Of a stretch of DNA of 64,000 nt, positions 1-11,785 are shown one piece after another. Position 1 is the stretch's first letter, and the number at the start of each line of letters is the position of its first letter. The notes beneath the pieces are model-generated. The model saw only the letters and a list, made by a program, of their open reading frames with translations, made no database searches and was not told where the DNA came from. This stretch comes from Liolophura sinensis (Eukaryota > Mollusca > Polyplacophora > Chitonida > Chitonidae), in the NCBI RefSeq assembly GCF_032854445.1, contig NC_088295.1, positions 82,938,644 through 83,002,643 of the forward strand, read 5' to 3'. The position numbers and the translations under genes are program-made.

Positions 1-28
1 GTGCACTCAAGTTTACTTGTACTTTCAG

Positions 29-347
29 GTATTTTGAGCTAGAGAGCAGGTATGGTAAACTGGACCCATTAGTTCAACTGAACCTGAAACCAAAAACAAC
101 AGCAGAAGTGAAAATCAAATTTGGTGATCAAGAAGAGACCCGTAAAATCAGCTTACGACAGACTGTGAAACAATTCAAAAAAAGTTTAGAGGAATTTGCA
201 GCTCACCCAGTTTCAAAATTCCGATTATTTTACCATGACCACACCTCAGCTTATGGTGCTGAAGAGCTGAGATTCCCAACACGTAATCTTTATGCTCTCA
301 ATATAACAGATGGAAGTGACTTTATTATTGTCTTAAAACACAACTGA
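29..347 (+). CDS. TBCEL: TBCEL, tubulin-folding cofactor E-like protein, last coding exon (partial)
   Basis: This is the 3' coding exon of a gene that begins left of the window. A pyrimidine-rich stretch ending in cag at 26-28 is the splice acceptor; the first base completes a split codon and the frame then reads 105 residues to TGA at 345-347. The start of the exon reads YFELESRYGKLDPL, matching the linker of TBCEL after its leucine-rich repeats. The rest is the ubiquitin-like domain, with landmarks QTVKQFKKSLEEF, FRLFYHDH, YGAEELRF and ITDGSDFIIV. TBCEL family proteins are leucine-rich-repeat plus ubiquitin-like proteins related to tubulin cofactor E and are known to destabilise tubulin. 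Identification is from family knowledge. The GTG at 108 is an internal Val codon, not a start. No frameshift is seen. Confidence 0.86.
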
Positions 348-721
348 TCATTCAATGAGAATCTATTTTACATTTTTAATTTTGTTTAATTTTACATATA
401 TGCATGTTTGTAGTATGTGAGTGACTGTGATCTGTATATGATGTAAATCATGTGAATCCTTTGTTAATTATGAAATTGTAAGGAAGCTTTTGATTTATTG
501 GAATCAGACGGTGCAATAATTAGTAACATGTAGGACAACAGGTTGTCTCTTAAAAGAATTCTGGATGATTTTTAACAGATACATGTACATGTAGGTCTGT
601 CTTATGTTAGCTGGACAGGAGATTTGTAAGAAACCACATTTGGGTGCAGTACATGTACATGTTTGACAGTTGTACAGGTGAGCACATGTATATCAACTAC
701 AGCTTGCATGAAACAAGGTAA
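348..721. other. Probable TBCEL 3' UTR and AT-rich flank
   Basis: AT-rich sequence after the TBCEL stop codon. No canonical AATAAA is obvious before the 35-bp repeat array, so the polyadenylation site could not be placed. No further reading frame is supported. Confidence 0.4.
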
Positions 722-1265
722 AGGCCTGTGTGACAGTAGCAGGCTGTGTGACAGATGAACAGGTCTGTTTAGACATTTACAGCCTGTGTGACAGATGTAC
801 AGGCCTGTTTTGATAGTTACAGCCTGGTTGATAGATGTCTAAGTCTGTAATTCAACTATAGCCTGTGTGACACAACGCATGTATGGCACAAGTCAGAGGC
901 CTGTATGTTTTGACAGTTACAGCCTGTGTGAGACATACATGTCTCTATAACATCTGCAGCCTGTGTGACTGATGTACTGGTCTCATAACTACAGCCTGTG
1001 TGTCTGATGTACAGGTCTCACAACTACAGCCTGTGTGTCTGATGTACACATCTCACAACTACATCCAGTTTGAATGATGTACAGGTCTCACAACTACAGC
1101 CTGTGTGACAGATGTACAGGTCTGACAACTATAGCCTTTGTGACAGATGTACAGGTCTCTCTACAGCCTGTGTGACAGATGTACAGGTCTGTTTGACAAA
1201 TACATGTGCTGCTTGTGTGACAGACATACCACTTGTGTGACAGGTATACTACTTTGTGACAACTA
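722..1265. repeat. 35-bp minisatellite array
   Basis: The unit contains CAGCCTGTGTGACAGATG followed by TACAGGTCTCACAACTA. Copies at 957, 992 and 1027 are exactly 35 bp apart. The array is degenerate toward 720-900, where units carry insertions, and tightest at about 955-1190. The reading frame on the - strand through it (1094-1306) is repeat-derived and not a gene. Confidence 0.85.
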
Positions 1266-3051
1266 AAGGCTGGCAGATGATTCTTCAAGTTCAATGAGAA
1301 GCTCAAAGTGTTTTCTCTGATTATTTAATCGACATTCCATGGCAGTGAGTATCAAGATTTTATGCCATAAGATTGCTCCTGGCTAATGTTCATCGGAATT
1401 GGGGTCGTCCGAGCTGTCTAGTGTGCCACTCTGTACGGGCCAGAGTTCCACGAAATGGAGCAAAATAAATAAATAAGATGTCCGTGTATTATTTGTAATA
1501 TTAATTGGGCTACACCTGTTGAAAAGTACATAAGTGGTGTTACTATTTTTATACATGATTAAAGTAATTAATTAAATTAATTTTTGTCTGCTGTGTTTGG
1601 TGGGTTACTTATGTAAGCAACTTGTCCGTGAGAAGTGTCTGACTAAGGAGATTTCTGCACAAAGTTTCTGTACGTCTTTGCAGCTCTGCCATACAGGTGG
1701 GAAATTCGCCAGTAACTAGCCATTGTTTGAGGCATGTAGTTCACTCCAGGTGCTCCACCTGTAAAACTGACCGCCGTCCACCGAGAAACTCTTGAATATG
1801 ACGTCAGTTATTCCTCCACCACTTCCTCCGAGACTGCTGAGTTGATCTCCACTGACGACTACATTGGTATAATACTGTCAGATGTAGCAATAGACATCCG
1901 TTCCTAAACAATATATTTTTTTTACTAATTTAGTAAGTTTGAATAATGAAGAACATTAACACATCATCCATATTTAACATCGTTGTAAATTCATTGTTCA
2001 TATAAATATTTTATTAAACGGTAATGTAATAAATATCAAGTGGAATAAAAATACGGTCCTGTCTTAAAAACAATTTTTCACACAATCCATTGGTAAAAGT
2101 TGTAAAGTTTGAAGCAGTAGTCATGAGCATCAGTATTAGCTTACCACAATCATGATCATTTTATGTGAAATAAAAAAAACATTTTCAGAATTGGCAGAAT
2201 TTAGGAAAGCATGTATTTCACAGAATTAGAACTTAGCAGTTTTGGTTCCCGTTTTGGATCTGTAGATGCTTCCAATGCTGTCTTTTAAAAAATTATCAAC
2301 TAATCCAGGGAAGGTAAGACATTTCCGCATACCAGGTTTGGAAATTTGTTGTATTATCTCCCTTGTGTATCTCTGAATAATTTGCCTTACTTAAATACAT
2401 TACACATAACACTGTACAGCGCTTGCTCTATTCAATGCGCTTGTCCTACATCACCGCAGCCAGAAAAAGTTATCGGTGCTTCAACATAGATCCGTTATCA
2501 ATGTTAATCAGTGCATGACTTCAATATGCATTATGGGTCCAGTTTTCAAGTAAATATTGAAAGAGTGAAGAAACTGTGTTTGATTTTGTTTTACAGACAC
2601 CACTTTCTGCTACACCAGCAGACCATGGCAAAATTTGATATTTCTGTCCAAGGGTTGTCAGCCATCTTGGTTATCCCTTGTTTACAGTCATAAAGCGAGT
2701 GGAGGAAATATAACATTCATTAAAATGTAAACAAAAAAGTCATCATGCATAGGCCTAACTTGTCCGTTTAAATTTGTGATCTACATGTATATTCATGTAC
2801 ACATAAAATACATAAAGAAAAGGTCAAGACTTGTTAAATATCAGCCTATGTCCATGGTCTTTTAACAACATATTTGCGCTTATGGGCGTTTACATGTTGA
2901 CCTGTTTACAATATAGCTATTTGCGCATTTTGTTTTTACTACATACATGTAGCTGTATGTACAATTCCAGGTGTATAAACCTCTTCACATGATTGATACA
3001 TGCACAGATCAGCGCATCTTGACTTATAGGCCTATGTATGTTGACCTTCTT

Positions 3052-3052
<1 letters not shown>
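1266..3052. other. Intergenic DNA without a supported gene
   Basis: No coding region is recognised. The stretch at about 1738-1815 (ccacctgtaaaactgaccgc, then a gap, then cttgaatatgacg) resembles the 3' body of the plus-oriented SINE seen elsewhere in the window and may be a decayed copy. An AATAAATAAATAA run at about 1465 could be a SINE tail or a polyadenylation signal. Confidence 0.35.

Positions 3053-3106
<54 letters not shown>
3053..3106. repeat. (AT)n microsatellite
   Basis: About 26 uninterrupted AT dinucleotides. The open frame over it is an artefact giving alternating Ile and Tyr. Confidence 0.95.
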
Positions 3107-3109
<3 letters not shown>

Positions 3110-3752
3110 TACTCACAATATATAAGTCTAGGTTCATGTAGCGGCATGTACATAGATGTACACAGATCAGCGAATATTCACAATATAGATATTTGCACAG
3201 CGTATGTTGACCTATTCACCATTACATACATGTAGCTACAGATCAGAGAATGTTGACTACTTTAAATTATAGCTGTATGCACAGATGAGCCAATGTTTAC
3301 CTATTCCACACAGGTCAAAGTATGTTGACCTATTCACAGAATAGCTTTGTCCCCAAGTAAGCGAATGTTGACCTATTCACAATGTATCTGTTACCTCGCT
3401 TGACCATTCCCACAAGTACCGGTGTTCGAATGTTTCAGAGATAAATGGTTATAGCTGCATATACCTAGCCTGCCAAATATTGTCATTGTGAAGGGAAAAG
3501 TAAAGCCTGCTTGTCTGTATATTAAATATGTAACACTAAATAATCCCGTAAGTGAGAAACCAAGATGTCAAGTATAATCCTGTATATAGCCATCGATGAA
3601 CTGACCGATGAGCACTGTAAACTCGTTGGCGTAATGGATGATAAATCGTTTGAGTTGCTCTCGTGAAGCACAAACTGTATAGAACTGAACATGTGGCCTC
3701 AAAACAAAGCCTGTTTTCAAGAATCCTGCCTCTGCCACAGCACCTGCTGGTT
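3107..3752. other. Unassigned; probable 3' UTR or downstream flank of the distal EF-hand exon
   Basis: Repeated short phrases of the type atgttgacctattcac occur at about 3036-3390, suggesting a very degenerate tandem repeat around the AT microsatellite. No gene is visible. On the - strand this region would hold the 3' UTR of the exon ending at 3753. Confidence 0.3.
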
Positions 3753-4014
3753 TTAAACCTTAAGTTTCACATTCTCTGGAGGAGCGTCGGCTTTGTACAT
3801 TTTGAGACGATGTAACATGTTCATGAACTCTCCCAGGTCAATGATCCCGTCCTTACCGGCCGTTGTCTGCAGGAAGAAGTCGATTTCTTTGGGAACCAGT
3901 GTCCTTCCAGTGCCGGTGTGTTGCTGTTGTAGCCCAAGTCTGGCCTCCTCCAAGTCCAGCTTTCCACTTCCGTCTTTGTCCAGCTTTTTAAACATCTCCA
4001 CCATTGTATGAGCA
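3753..4014 (-). CDS. EF-hand calcium-binding protein, distal terminal exon (alternative 3' exon or partial paralogue)
   Basis: The frame encodes 86 residues from an acceptor (TTTTAG, ending at 4015) to the stop at 3753-3755. It carries one canonical EF-hand loop (DKDGSGKLDLEE) and a second, degenerate loop around AGKDGIIDLGEF. Over the 83 residues shared with the proximal terminal exon (7994-8258), 72 are identical. The first base, T, would complete an AA-ending donor codon as AAT (Asn), exactly as the proximal exon's C gives AAC (Asn), so both fit the same upstream donor. I searched 4021-7990 on the - strand for copies of the upstream exons and saw none. It is therefore either an alternative last exon of the gene at 7994-9033 or a tandem duplicate that lost its 5' part. 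The frame is intact, which argues for continuing selection. Confidence 0.72.
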
Positions 4015-4329
4015 CTAAAACAGACAGAAATGCATACTTAAGATTGCTGCTGAGGTGAAAAGTCGTTTGTCTCAGCCTTCATCCCGGACGCCTAATATTT
4101 TTGGGAGGCGAAATTCAGTGCCATCATGGAAGATTTTCTATTCTTTGTTGTCAAGCATTTAAATTATACAAAAGACAGCTGTTATTAGGAAATAAAGACA
4201 CTTTGTGTAGGACCTACCTGCAAAAAGGTATCTCAAATGGCCTACTGTTCTATAAATAACGTTAAGACTTCATATTTTACAGTTTTGTTTGCACGTGGTA
4301 TAGCTCTTGTTTGTACATCATTATGGCAT

Positions 4330-5565
4330 GGAAATTCTAGTCACCGTCCCCTGTGGTGACTTCACTGTTTGTGCTGTTCTTGTCGTGTGATGGCTGCTGA
4401 ATGTGACCTCTGGTGGGTTTGATAGTTGCCCTTGTCTGATTATGATTTGGCTTGTCCTGACGCGTGTGATGGCTTGTCATGTCGCGTGTGACAGCTTGTC
4501 CTTGACACAGGGGATGGCTTGTCCTGACGCATGTGTTGGTTTGCCATGACGCGTGTGATGGCTTGTCATGACTCGCATGATGACTGGTCATGACTTAAGA
4601 AATGCTGGTCATGACACATTTGAAGACAGGTGATGACACATTTGAAGACTGGTCATTGCTCTTGACAAATTGTTTGTCATGACTTCTGTGATCACTCGTC
4701 TTGACACATCTGATTTCTGGTTTTCATGGGAGTGATTGGTGGTCATGATAACTGGTCATGACGCGTGTGATTGCTGGTCATGAAGCGTGTGATGGTTGGT
4801 CATGATGCGTGTGATTGCTGGTCATGAAGCGTGTGATTGATGGTCTTGAAGCATGTGATTGGTAGTCATGACTCGTGTGATTGTTGGTCATGAAACGCGT
4901 GATGATTGGACATGATGTGTGTGATTGCTGGTCATGAAGCGTGTGATTGATGGTCTTGAAGCATGTGACTGGAAGTCATTACTCGTGTGATTGCTGGTCA
5001 TGAAACGCGTGATGATTGGACATGATGCCTGTGATTGCTGGTCATGACGCGTGTTATTGATGGTCTTGAAGCATGTGATTGGAAGTCATTACTCGTGTGA
5101 TTGCTGGTCATGAAACTCATGATGATTGGACATGATGCGTGTGATTGCTGGTCATGAAGCGTGTGATTGATGGTCTTGAAGCATGTGATTGGAAGTCATT
5201 ACTCGTGTGATTGCTGGTCATGAAACGTGTGATGGTTGGTCCTGATGCGTGTGATTGCTGGTCATTAAGCTTGTGATTGCGGGTCACAAAGCGTGTAATT
5301 GCTGGTGTGATGGTTGGTCATGACTCGTGTGATTGTTGGTCATGAAGCGTGTGATGGTTGGTCATGAAGCGTGTGATCGCTGGTCATGAACGATTTGATG
5401 GTTGGTCATGAAGCGTGTGATTGATGGTCATGAAAGGTTTGATGGTTGGTCATGAAGCGTGTGATTGCTGGTCATGAAACGTTTGATGGTTGGTCATGAA
5501 GCGTGTGATTGCTGGTCATGAAACGCGTGAAAGCGTGTAGTCGTGTGTAATTGCCTGTAATACCG
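4330..5565. repeat. 22-bp minisatellite with 110-bp higher-order repeat
   Basis: The basic unit is GCGTGTGATTGCTGGTCATGAA (written here in two parts: GCGTGTGATTGC and TGGTCATGAA). A five-unit higher-order repeat is visible: the same phrase begins at 4811, 4921, 5031, 5141 and 5251, exactly 110 bp apart. Units left of about 4620 and right of 5300 are more divergent. The array lies between the two alternative terminal exons of the EF-hand gene. Confidence 0.93.
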
Positions 5566-5718
5566 CGTGACCAATGTTTGGTGATGATCAAGATTTTTCA
5601 GAGCTCATGGAAATACTTTACTTAATATCAAAGTTACACTGAGTAAAACGTAACGATTAATGTTCTACGTGGGACTTTTTGGACCAAATCGACTGTTTAG
5701 TATAATACAAAAAGTGTT

Positions 5719-5790
5719 TCTTTTTTTGTTTTGTTTTTTTTTTGTGTTTTTTTTTTTTTTTTTTTTTTTTTTTTGTGAAGGGGGGGGGGG
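5719..5790. repeat. Poly-T tract followed by poly-G
   Basis: Interrupted T-runs of about 60 bases, then GTGAAG and ten or more Gs. Low-complexity sequence, possibly including assembly error in length. Confidence 0.9.
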
Positions 5791-5799
5791 CATTTTATT

Positions 5800-7993
5800 C
5801 TCTGTAAAAAAACACGAAAACCACATTTGGAATCAGCGATAAACTGCTCTCATATTATGCGTACCGTATTTCAATGTGGACAGATCCTTTAAGGGTTCGT
5901 TTTGGTGAAGGCGTGATCTGGGATTATAGTTCAGGGCTTACCGAGTGGTGGTGTGCATGGGGCTCGTATGATGTACTGTGGGAACTTTAGACAAACGTCA
6001 TCGTAATGTCGTAGCAACTTAACAAAGACCAGGCTGATTTGATTTTGCACTTTTCAATGGAATGTGAGGTATTTGTTTAAAAGTTAAAATGTGTTTATTT
6101 TTCAATGACTGTATAAATCATTTATGGTTTGTATCTTTTCATTTAATGAAGATGTGCTTCTTCCATGAAGACATTCGTAATGATGTGATGACACGATTCG
6201 TTCCGTTGATCCACCCGAGCCAGGAGTTGTATAAAGCATATATACACGAATTGGTTCATCACATCGCTATTCTACGACTGACTACGAACTGTTCTCTGCG
6301 TTGTCAAACCAAAAGCTTTCTTTATCCAAAATTGCTGGTATTTGCTTAGGCAGTTCAGTATGTTATTCTTGATATTCACATATCTGTGCGCAAAACTGCG
6401 GGATGTTGATCAAACAATGTATCTTCTAACCGGGCAATTGTAATGATATAGAATGATGATGCCGACATGAAGCCGAGGAGGCGCTGGTCAACTTTATGTA
6501 CAACGTATACTGTGTAACAGGCTCCGGTGGTTGTTCAAGCTGTCCGACATCCCAATTTTATCATTATTTGGTCGGTATATCAGTATAATAACTGGTGTAT
6601 GAAATGTCAATTACAAGTTAGAGGATTCTTAGTATGGATTCAGGACAAGCCGTTCATACGGTATGTGAATGTGATCAAAGATATAAATTCACAACAGTGA
6701 TGTCGGTCTGGGTTAAAGAGAAATGACATTAAAATTCATACTTTTGATGTTTACATCAAATAATAACTTGTATTTTTCTCGCCTCTAATGTTCCGTGTGC
6801 TGTGGCTTATCCTTGTCCTAATGAATGTCCCAATCTAGCGTCACACACATCATTCACAGACATACTGTATGCCAGTGAGTCTAAGATCATATCCCTTACA
6901 GAGTCATTCAGTCAAAAGTGAGTGCGTCGTATACCATGTATGACTGTTTCTTTGTAACTGTCTTCTTTACACAGAACCGACATGAAAATGTTTGCAATGT
7001 GTATTACAAGAAGTGTTACTTGTCACTGACAAGCATGTTCTGGTGTAAGATGCCCGGTATAGACAGTTATTCTCTTATCTCGGGTTTGGCTAACGCAGCT
7101 GCTGAGGGATCCCCGGCAGGAATTTAGCCGACTGACTGTAGGATATCTGTTTGGAGTAAGCCCATGACTGGACTGGAAGTCTTGAAGCATCATATCTGGG
7201 GATATCAAATTCTCTTTCTGACTGTACAGAAGAGTTAACTATGACAGGAATTTCTTTTACAGACGTATTAAACATATACGATGACTTAGAGCCACACATG
7301 CATATACATTTACATGGTCAGCATCAGAAATAAAACAATGTCTTTATTATCTTATAATGTTTACAAAAAGCATATCACAAAAGAAACATTTCATAGCCAT
7401 AAAATATATAACATCTGTATAAAAAAACAGCATTTTCACAAACGTAAATCATGTAAATTTACGGAATAGCGAATAAGACAGCGTTGTCGGAATTCTCCAA
7501 TGCGGGCCAACTCCTCGCAAAGATCACAGTCACAAATGGGTTACTGTGAACTTTGGTTCCATGCCACTCCACCTCCACGTGGAGGTGTTGCACTTAGCGT
7601 TGACCTAGATAGAAGTAATGTAATGGAAAAGTTTTCTATATACATTTCAGTTGTTTACAAATGTCACAAAGCACAAGGCTCTTTCCTCAATAAGGTCCCA
7701 TCTCACCGTCTGGCAGATTTATCAACGATAGTCATCAACGAAATCCACAGTTTCTAACCTAGGAATACTTTTGATTTAACATTTGTTGAACAAATTTATG
7801 AAAAAAATAAATGTGCATCTTTCTGATCAATGATGAAGGCTTGGCTCTTTCGTAGAGGTATTCACATGCCGTAAACGTTTGTCTTCGCAAAATGAAAAAT
7901 AAAAAGTGGCACTGTTCCAAAAGTCCAAAGCACATTGTTTGTTCTCTGAGGTCAAATTTGTCTCACTCCACTTAGTTTCGCTCCACGCCAGAT
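5800..7993. other. Unassigned region between the two EF-hand terminal exons
   Basis: No coding region is supported on either strand. A perfect 18-bp palindrome with a central CACGTG lies at 7570-7587. Several open frames of 60-86 codons look random. If the distal exon is an alternative end, this is intron on the - strand; its right end would also contain the proximal exon's 3' UTR. Confidence 0.4.
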
Positions 7994-9033
7994 TTACACC
8001 CTCAGTTTCACGTTCTCCGGTGGGATATCTGCTGTGTACAACTTCAGTCGGTACAGCATGTTGATGAACTCTCCCAGGTCAATGATCCCGTCTTTACCGG
8101 CCGTTGTCTGCAAGAAGAAGTCGACTTCTTTGGGAACCAGTGTCCGTCCTGTTCCGGTTTCCATCTGTTGTAAGCCAAGTCGCGCCTCGTCCAAGTCCAG
8201 TTTACCACTGCCGTCTTTGTCTAACTTCTTGAACTTCTCCACCATTTGGGGTACGTTGCTAAGTGACCCATAAAAATAATCTCATAATACTAACTGATAT
8301 TTATCAACACCTAATAAGCCACTCCAAACCATAGCATAAAGTAATCAGGAGTGAAGACACTTTGATCTTCGCTTACAGTGATATCAGAAAGCCATCTTGT
8401 TGGCATGGTTCCATGTACCGGTATCCAATTTATGGCTTCGTGTACTGGTACTAACAAAGACTAAGATTTTGCACTGAAGTCAGATACAGTTTGGAACAAA
8501 GAAAACGTTGAAAGCAGAAATTTTGAGCATCATTACAATGCTTAGAAGGTCTGTATACTTACTTGTTTCCCACTGTCGTGTAAAACTGTTGAAATTCCCA
8601 GACACTCATCATTCCATTGTGATCCTTATCAAATGTTTCAAACAAGTTCTCAGCCTCGTTTGATGAGAGATCGAACTCCTTACACAACATGGCTACGGCC
8701 TCGTCTTTAGTCAGATGGCGTACATTGTTATCCACGTACTTGTCAAACAGAGCGATCACCTCTGGTCTGAAATAAGACATTTTAATTGTTGTTACCAAAC
8801 GGCGTAAATTCTCTTTAGAAGGGCTATTTAAAAGGATTCTTTTATCTGTTAAGTAAAACAGTTTGTTTTGTACAACTATTAGGTCAGAATCAATCAGAAT
8901 GTGTAATTCTGACCAGTCGAAGACATTGACTCTCCATTTGGAAAGAAAGAAAATGTTCGAAGTTTCGTTGAATTTAAAGGGTCCATTAGTATACTTACGG
9001 AACTTTTCTGCCTCTAGGTATTCTTCCTGCCAT
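7994..9033 (-). CDS. Small EF-hand calcium-binding protein (three coding exons, 167 aa)
   Basis: Coding exons on the - strand: 9033-8999, 8766-8563 and 8258-7994. The donors are CC|GTAAGT and AA|GTAAGT; the acceptors are TTATTTCAG and TCACTTAG. Both introns (232 and 304 bp) are phase 2, and the three pieces sum to exactly 168 codons with stop. The start ATG at 9033 has A at -3 and G at +4. The protein begins MAGRIPRGRKVPPEVIALF. It has a degenerate first hand, a canonical second loop DKDHNGMMSVWE (exon at 8563-8766), a canonical third loop DKDGSGKLDLDE and a weakened fourth loop in which Thr replaces the first Asp. It is a calmodulin-superfamily, four-hand cytosolic Ca2+ sensor or buffer; I cannot name the subfamily. 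An open frame runs upstream through 8798, but the acceptor at 8767 and the spliced frame make the 9033 start much better. Confidence 0.85.
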
Positions 9034-9612
9034 TATTCCTGGAAAAAATCAGGAGAATTCTCTTTAAAACCAAAGCAATGATACCGAACTGTGTAAATGT
9101 TAACTGCAGGTAGCGACTAGTTTTGTATATTGCATGGGCTAACTGATAGGGGTTATTAACTTTTACAGACTGAACGTTTCTATTTCTGTCTCCTGGTTTT
9201 CTCTAAGTGGTCTGAAGATCAAGAAGCAGATCAGACTAGCCTCTGAAGATATCCTGTTCTGCAAACACATCTCCACAGGCGAGACGATGTGTATTTTTAC
9301 TCTCACTTAACTGACTGTAACCACAGAGCTACTACTTTCTCTTCTCAGACTTACTAGCTTTATTTCAGTCTTTCACCCCCTGTCTTCTCTGTCGACTGAA
9401 TCACTACTAGGCCTATAGCTATCCAAGATATACTTTACTCTCTCATTTATCTCGCAGATACAGTGAATTATAAAATAACCTTTTTCGCTTTAGCCAAAGT
9501 TACCAAACCATAAGTTTAATTACAACAAGGCCGTTGCTTTTCGGCCAAACCCCATATCAGGCTTCCCTTTGTTGTGGGAAAATAAATCCAGAAATTGCTC
9601 TGATCTACTTAC

Positions 9613-9856
9613 CTAAAACTTTTTCTTTACTTTAGACTTTACCAGAAGCCGGTTATCCCCAAAGCTTCACTTGAACGCTCAACCGTTCTAGGTGGCTTCC
9701 TGAAGAGCGATCCCTTACAAGGCTAGCCTAAACCCAACACCACTGTCAGACTCGGGTTGTCTCTCTCTCTTGGCGACTGCAGGCACACTGCACGAGACTG
9801 CTTGGTAACAGCTGCGTATGAACCAATTATCACTGGTAGAATCTGGGACTCGTACT
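9613..9856 (-). other. 5' UTR exon of the EF-hand gene
   Basis: Inferred first exon. It starts at the initiator A (9856) and ends at the strong donor TTTTAG|GTAAGT (9613/9612). The matching acceptor is CTGATTTTTTCCAG at 9039, five bases before the start codon, so a 574-bp leader intron would be removed. An alternative donor CTT|GTAAGG lies near 9720. Confidence 0.55.
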
Positions 9857-9888
9857 GACTTCTAGAGATGGGGGTTTTGACTTTTATA
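9854..9888 (-). promoter_or_regulatory. Core promoter: TATA box and TCAGT initiator
   Basis: On the - strand TATAAAAG occupies 9888-9881 and TCAGTAC starts at 9858. The initiator A at 9856 is 32 bp downstream of the first T of the TATA box, the classical metazoan spacing. It points at the EF-hand gene, whose first coding exon is 0.8 kb downstream. Confidence 0.6.
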
Positions 9889-11785
9889 GCTCACATCTGC
9901 GGTCATTGCCGTGGGGGACGGGCGATGAGTCGAAAGTTTCGCTTCTAGAACTATTACATTTCAAGATCAAATGATGAAGACCAGGCGGCGTGTCATCCAG
10001 AATGAATCATAGCGGAAGAGGCGGCGCGATAGGGGAGATCACCCCTGCCCCAGCAACAAGCTCCAGCAGGGAGTGGTCGAAAATTCCAGATAAAACCGAC
10101 AAAAATAGCAACATTTCTCTACCGTCTACAACTTGACAAATACAAGATCAAAACATATTCAAGATTAATTATCTTTCCGTGTAAATATTTTATCGAGTTG
10201 GGTTTGGAATCTTGTTTATGTGAAGATATCAAATTGTCCACGGTATCATATGCAGTCTGGGGTGCTCTTCTGATCTTCCGTGGATGTTGACCAAGGAGAC
10301 ACAGTACTGATCGAGCCACTGTACCTAATAGATTAACCCCTACGTATCTGTCAACTACAACCGTATTTTAAGCATGCTTTTATCGATGCCGGGCTATGTG
10401 ATCTGAAACTACATAAAAAAATTGCGAACTTTTAGTTATTTAATTATACTACATCAAAATGAACCTTAAAAAGTAAGATATGATACATTTTCTATGCTTT
10501 ATTTTTATTTTGTTAAAAAGGCTATACCGGAGATTTTTGACGAAAAAAGTCCATATTCACTAATCATATTAAATTCTCTGTGTTTACCAAGAATAGCCCA
10601 ATTTCTTGCTTTTCAGTAAATACTAGACCTCTACTATTCATAGTGATGAAAGAAATATACAGTTTTAAAAAGTTATTATGCGACAGCGTGATCATTTGTT
10701 TGGAACATTATCGCCAATTTTCAACCACGTGCACTGACGAGGTTGATATGCTGTGAAAGGTAATTATTTGAGATTTTTTTTACATTAATAGCAAACATTC
10801 TATTGGGTTTGCGTGGTCGATTTTGTTCCACAAATGGGACAGGTGGCTGTTCTTAATTTAATGATGTTTATAATAGTTGATCATCTGTTCATTAGAAACT
10901 TGATCTAGGACGGGTGAATGTTATAAAAAACTAAAACAGGCTTTCCAGATGTGCCTCGCTTTCTGGCCATATGCTGGTCCATTTTGTAATATTTAACTGC
11001 TGATGTGATATGAACGATGAGTTAACCTCAGCCCCATGGCCACATTCTGAAGTCGTGATAAACAGATGGGGGTAGGAAGTGAAGGCATGTGGATACACAC
11101 GGGCTCAGGTTACCTCTCCCCTACCACTGCCAGTGTTTTCTTTACACCGTGGAAATCGCAGGCACGAACCGCACGCGTACATATGGGTACTCTCTAGGAT
11201 TAGATGTACGAACAGCGACTGTTCTCACCGACATAGGTCAGTCGCGGAGAGAGTAAGCTGCACTCCACACCATTCAGCAAGTGCAACAGATATTTCTGTC
11301 GGTGCATCTGTTTCCAGTTTTCCCTCTGAAGCATGACGATAAATCAGCCAAGTCTATTTACGCACACCAAGGCACCATGACAAGTTTTTAGTCAACACTT
11401 AATTATGGAAAGTGAACGTTACAGGGTTACATACAGTACCCGTAAAGTAATTAACATATAGTAGGGATGAATTCTTTGATCCATCCAGGTATTCCTAGAG
11501 TACAGTAAAGAGTACACTGAATTTGATGAACTGAATATATATCAATGATGTATCCAGTTGACGAGATTTAGCGTTTTGTTAAGAGAAACTTGAGGACTAT
11601 ACAACGTCTTATACGAATACACCGATATATACTTAAATAAGATAGTGTAATTAATGGGCCTTAGTATTAAATGGGCGTTAGGCAAATGCTGTTCACATCT
11701 TTGCAGCGCGTACATTCATATGCTAGTACTTGTACTTAGTTAGGTTTGTTTTATAATCCCTGGCCTTATCATGTAAACTATTGAG
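9889..11785. other. Upstream flank of the EF-hand gene; no supported gene
   Basis: A heat-shock-element-like TTCTAGAA palindrome lies at about 9943-9950, some 90 bp upstream of the inferred start site; its function is unproven. Two open frames (10119-10319 - and 11079-11336 +) match no family I know and lack convincing splice sites. Confidence 0.35.

Noticed and set aside
4330-5565. Regular short repeats resembling a CRISPR array
   Set aside because: Units are contiguous 22-mers without unique spacers, in a eukaryotic context; it is a minisatellite.
8767-8798. Start of the EF-hand protein at 8798 or 8780 (MVTTIKMSYF...)
   Set aside because: The segment is the end of an intron (TTATTTCAG at 8775-8767), and an upstream 35-base exon joins in frame.
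9935-9960. Heat-shock element upstream of the EF-hand promoter
   Set aside because: Only one proper inverted TTC/GAA pair; the third unit has the wrong orientation. Noted in the flank entry only.
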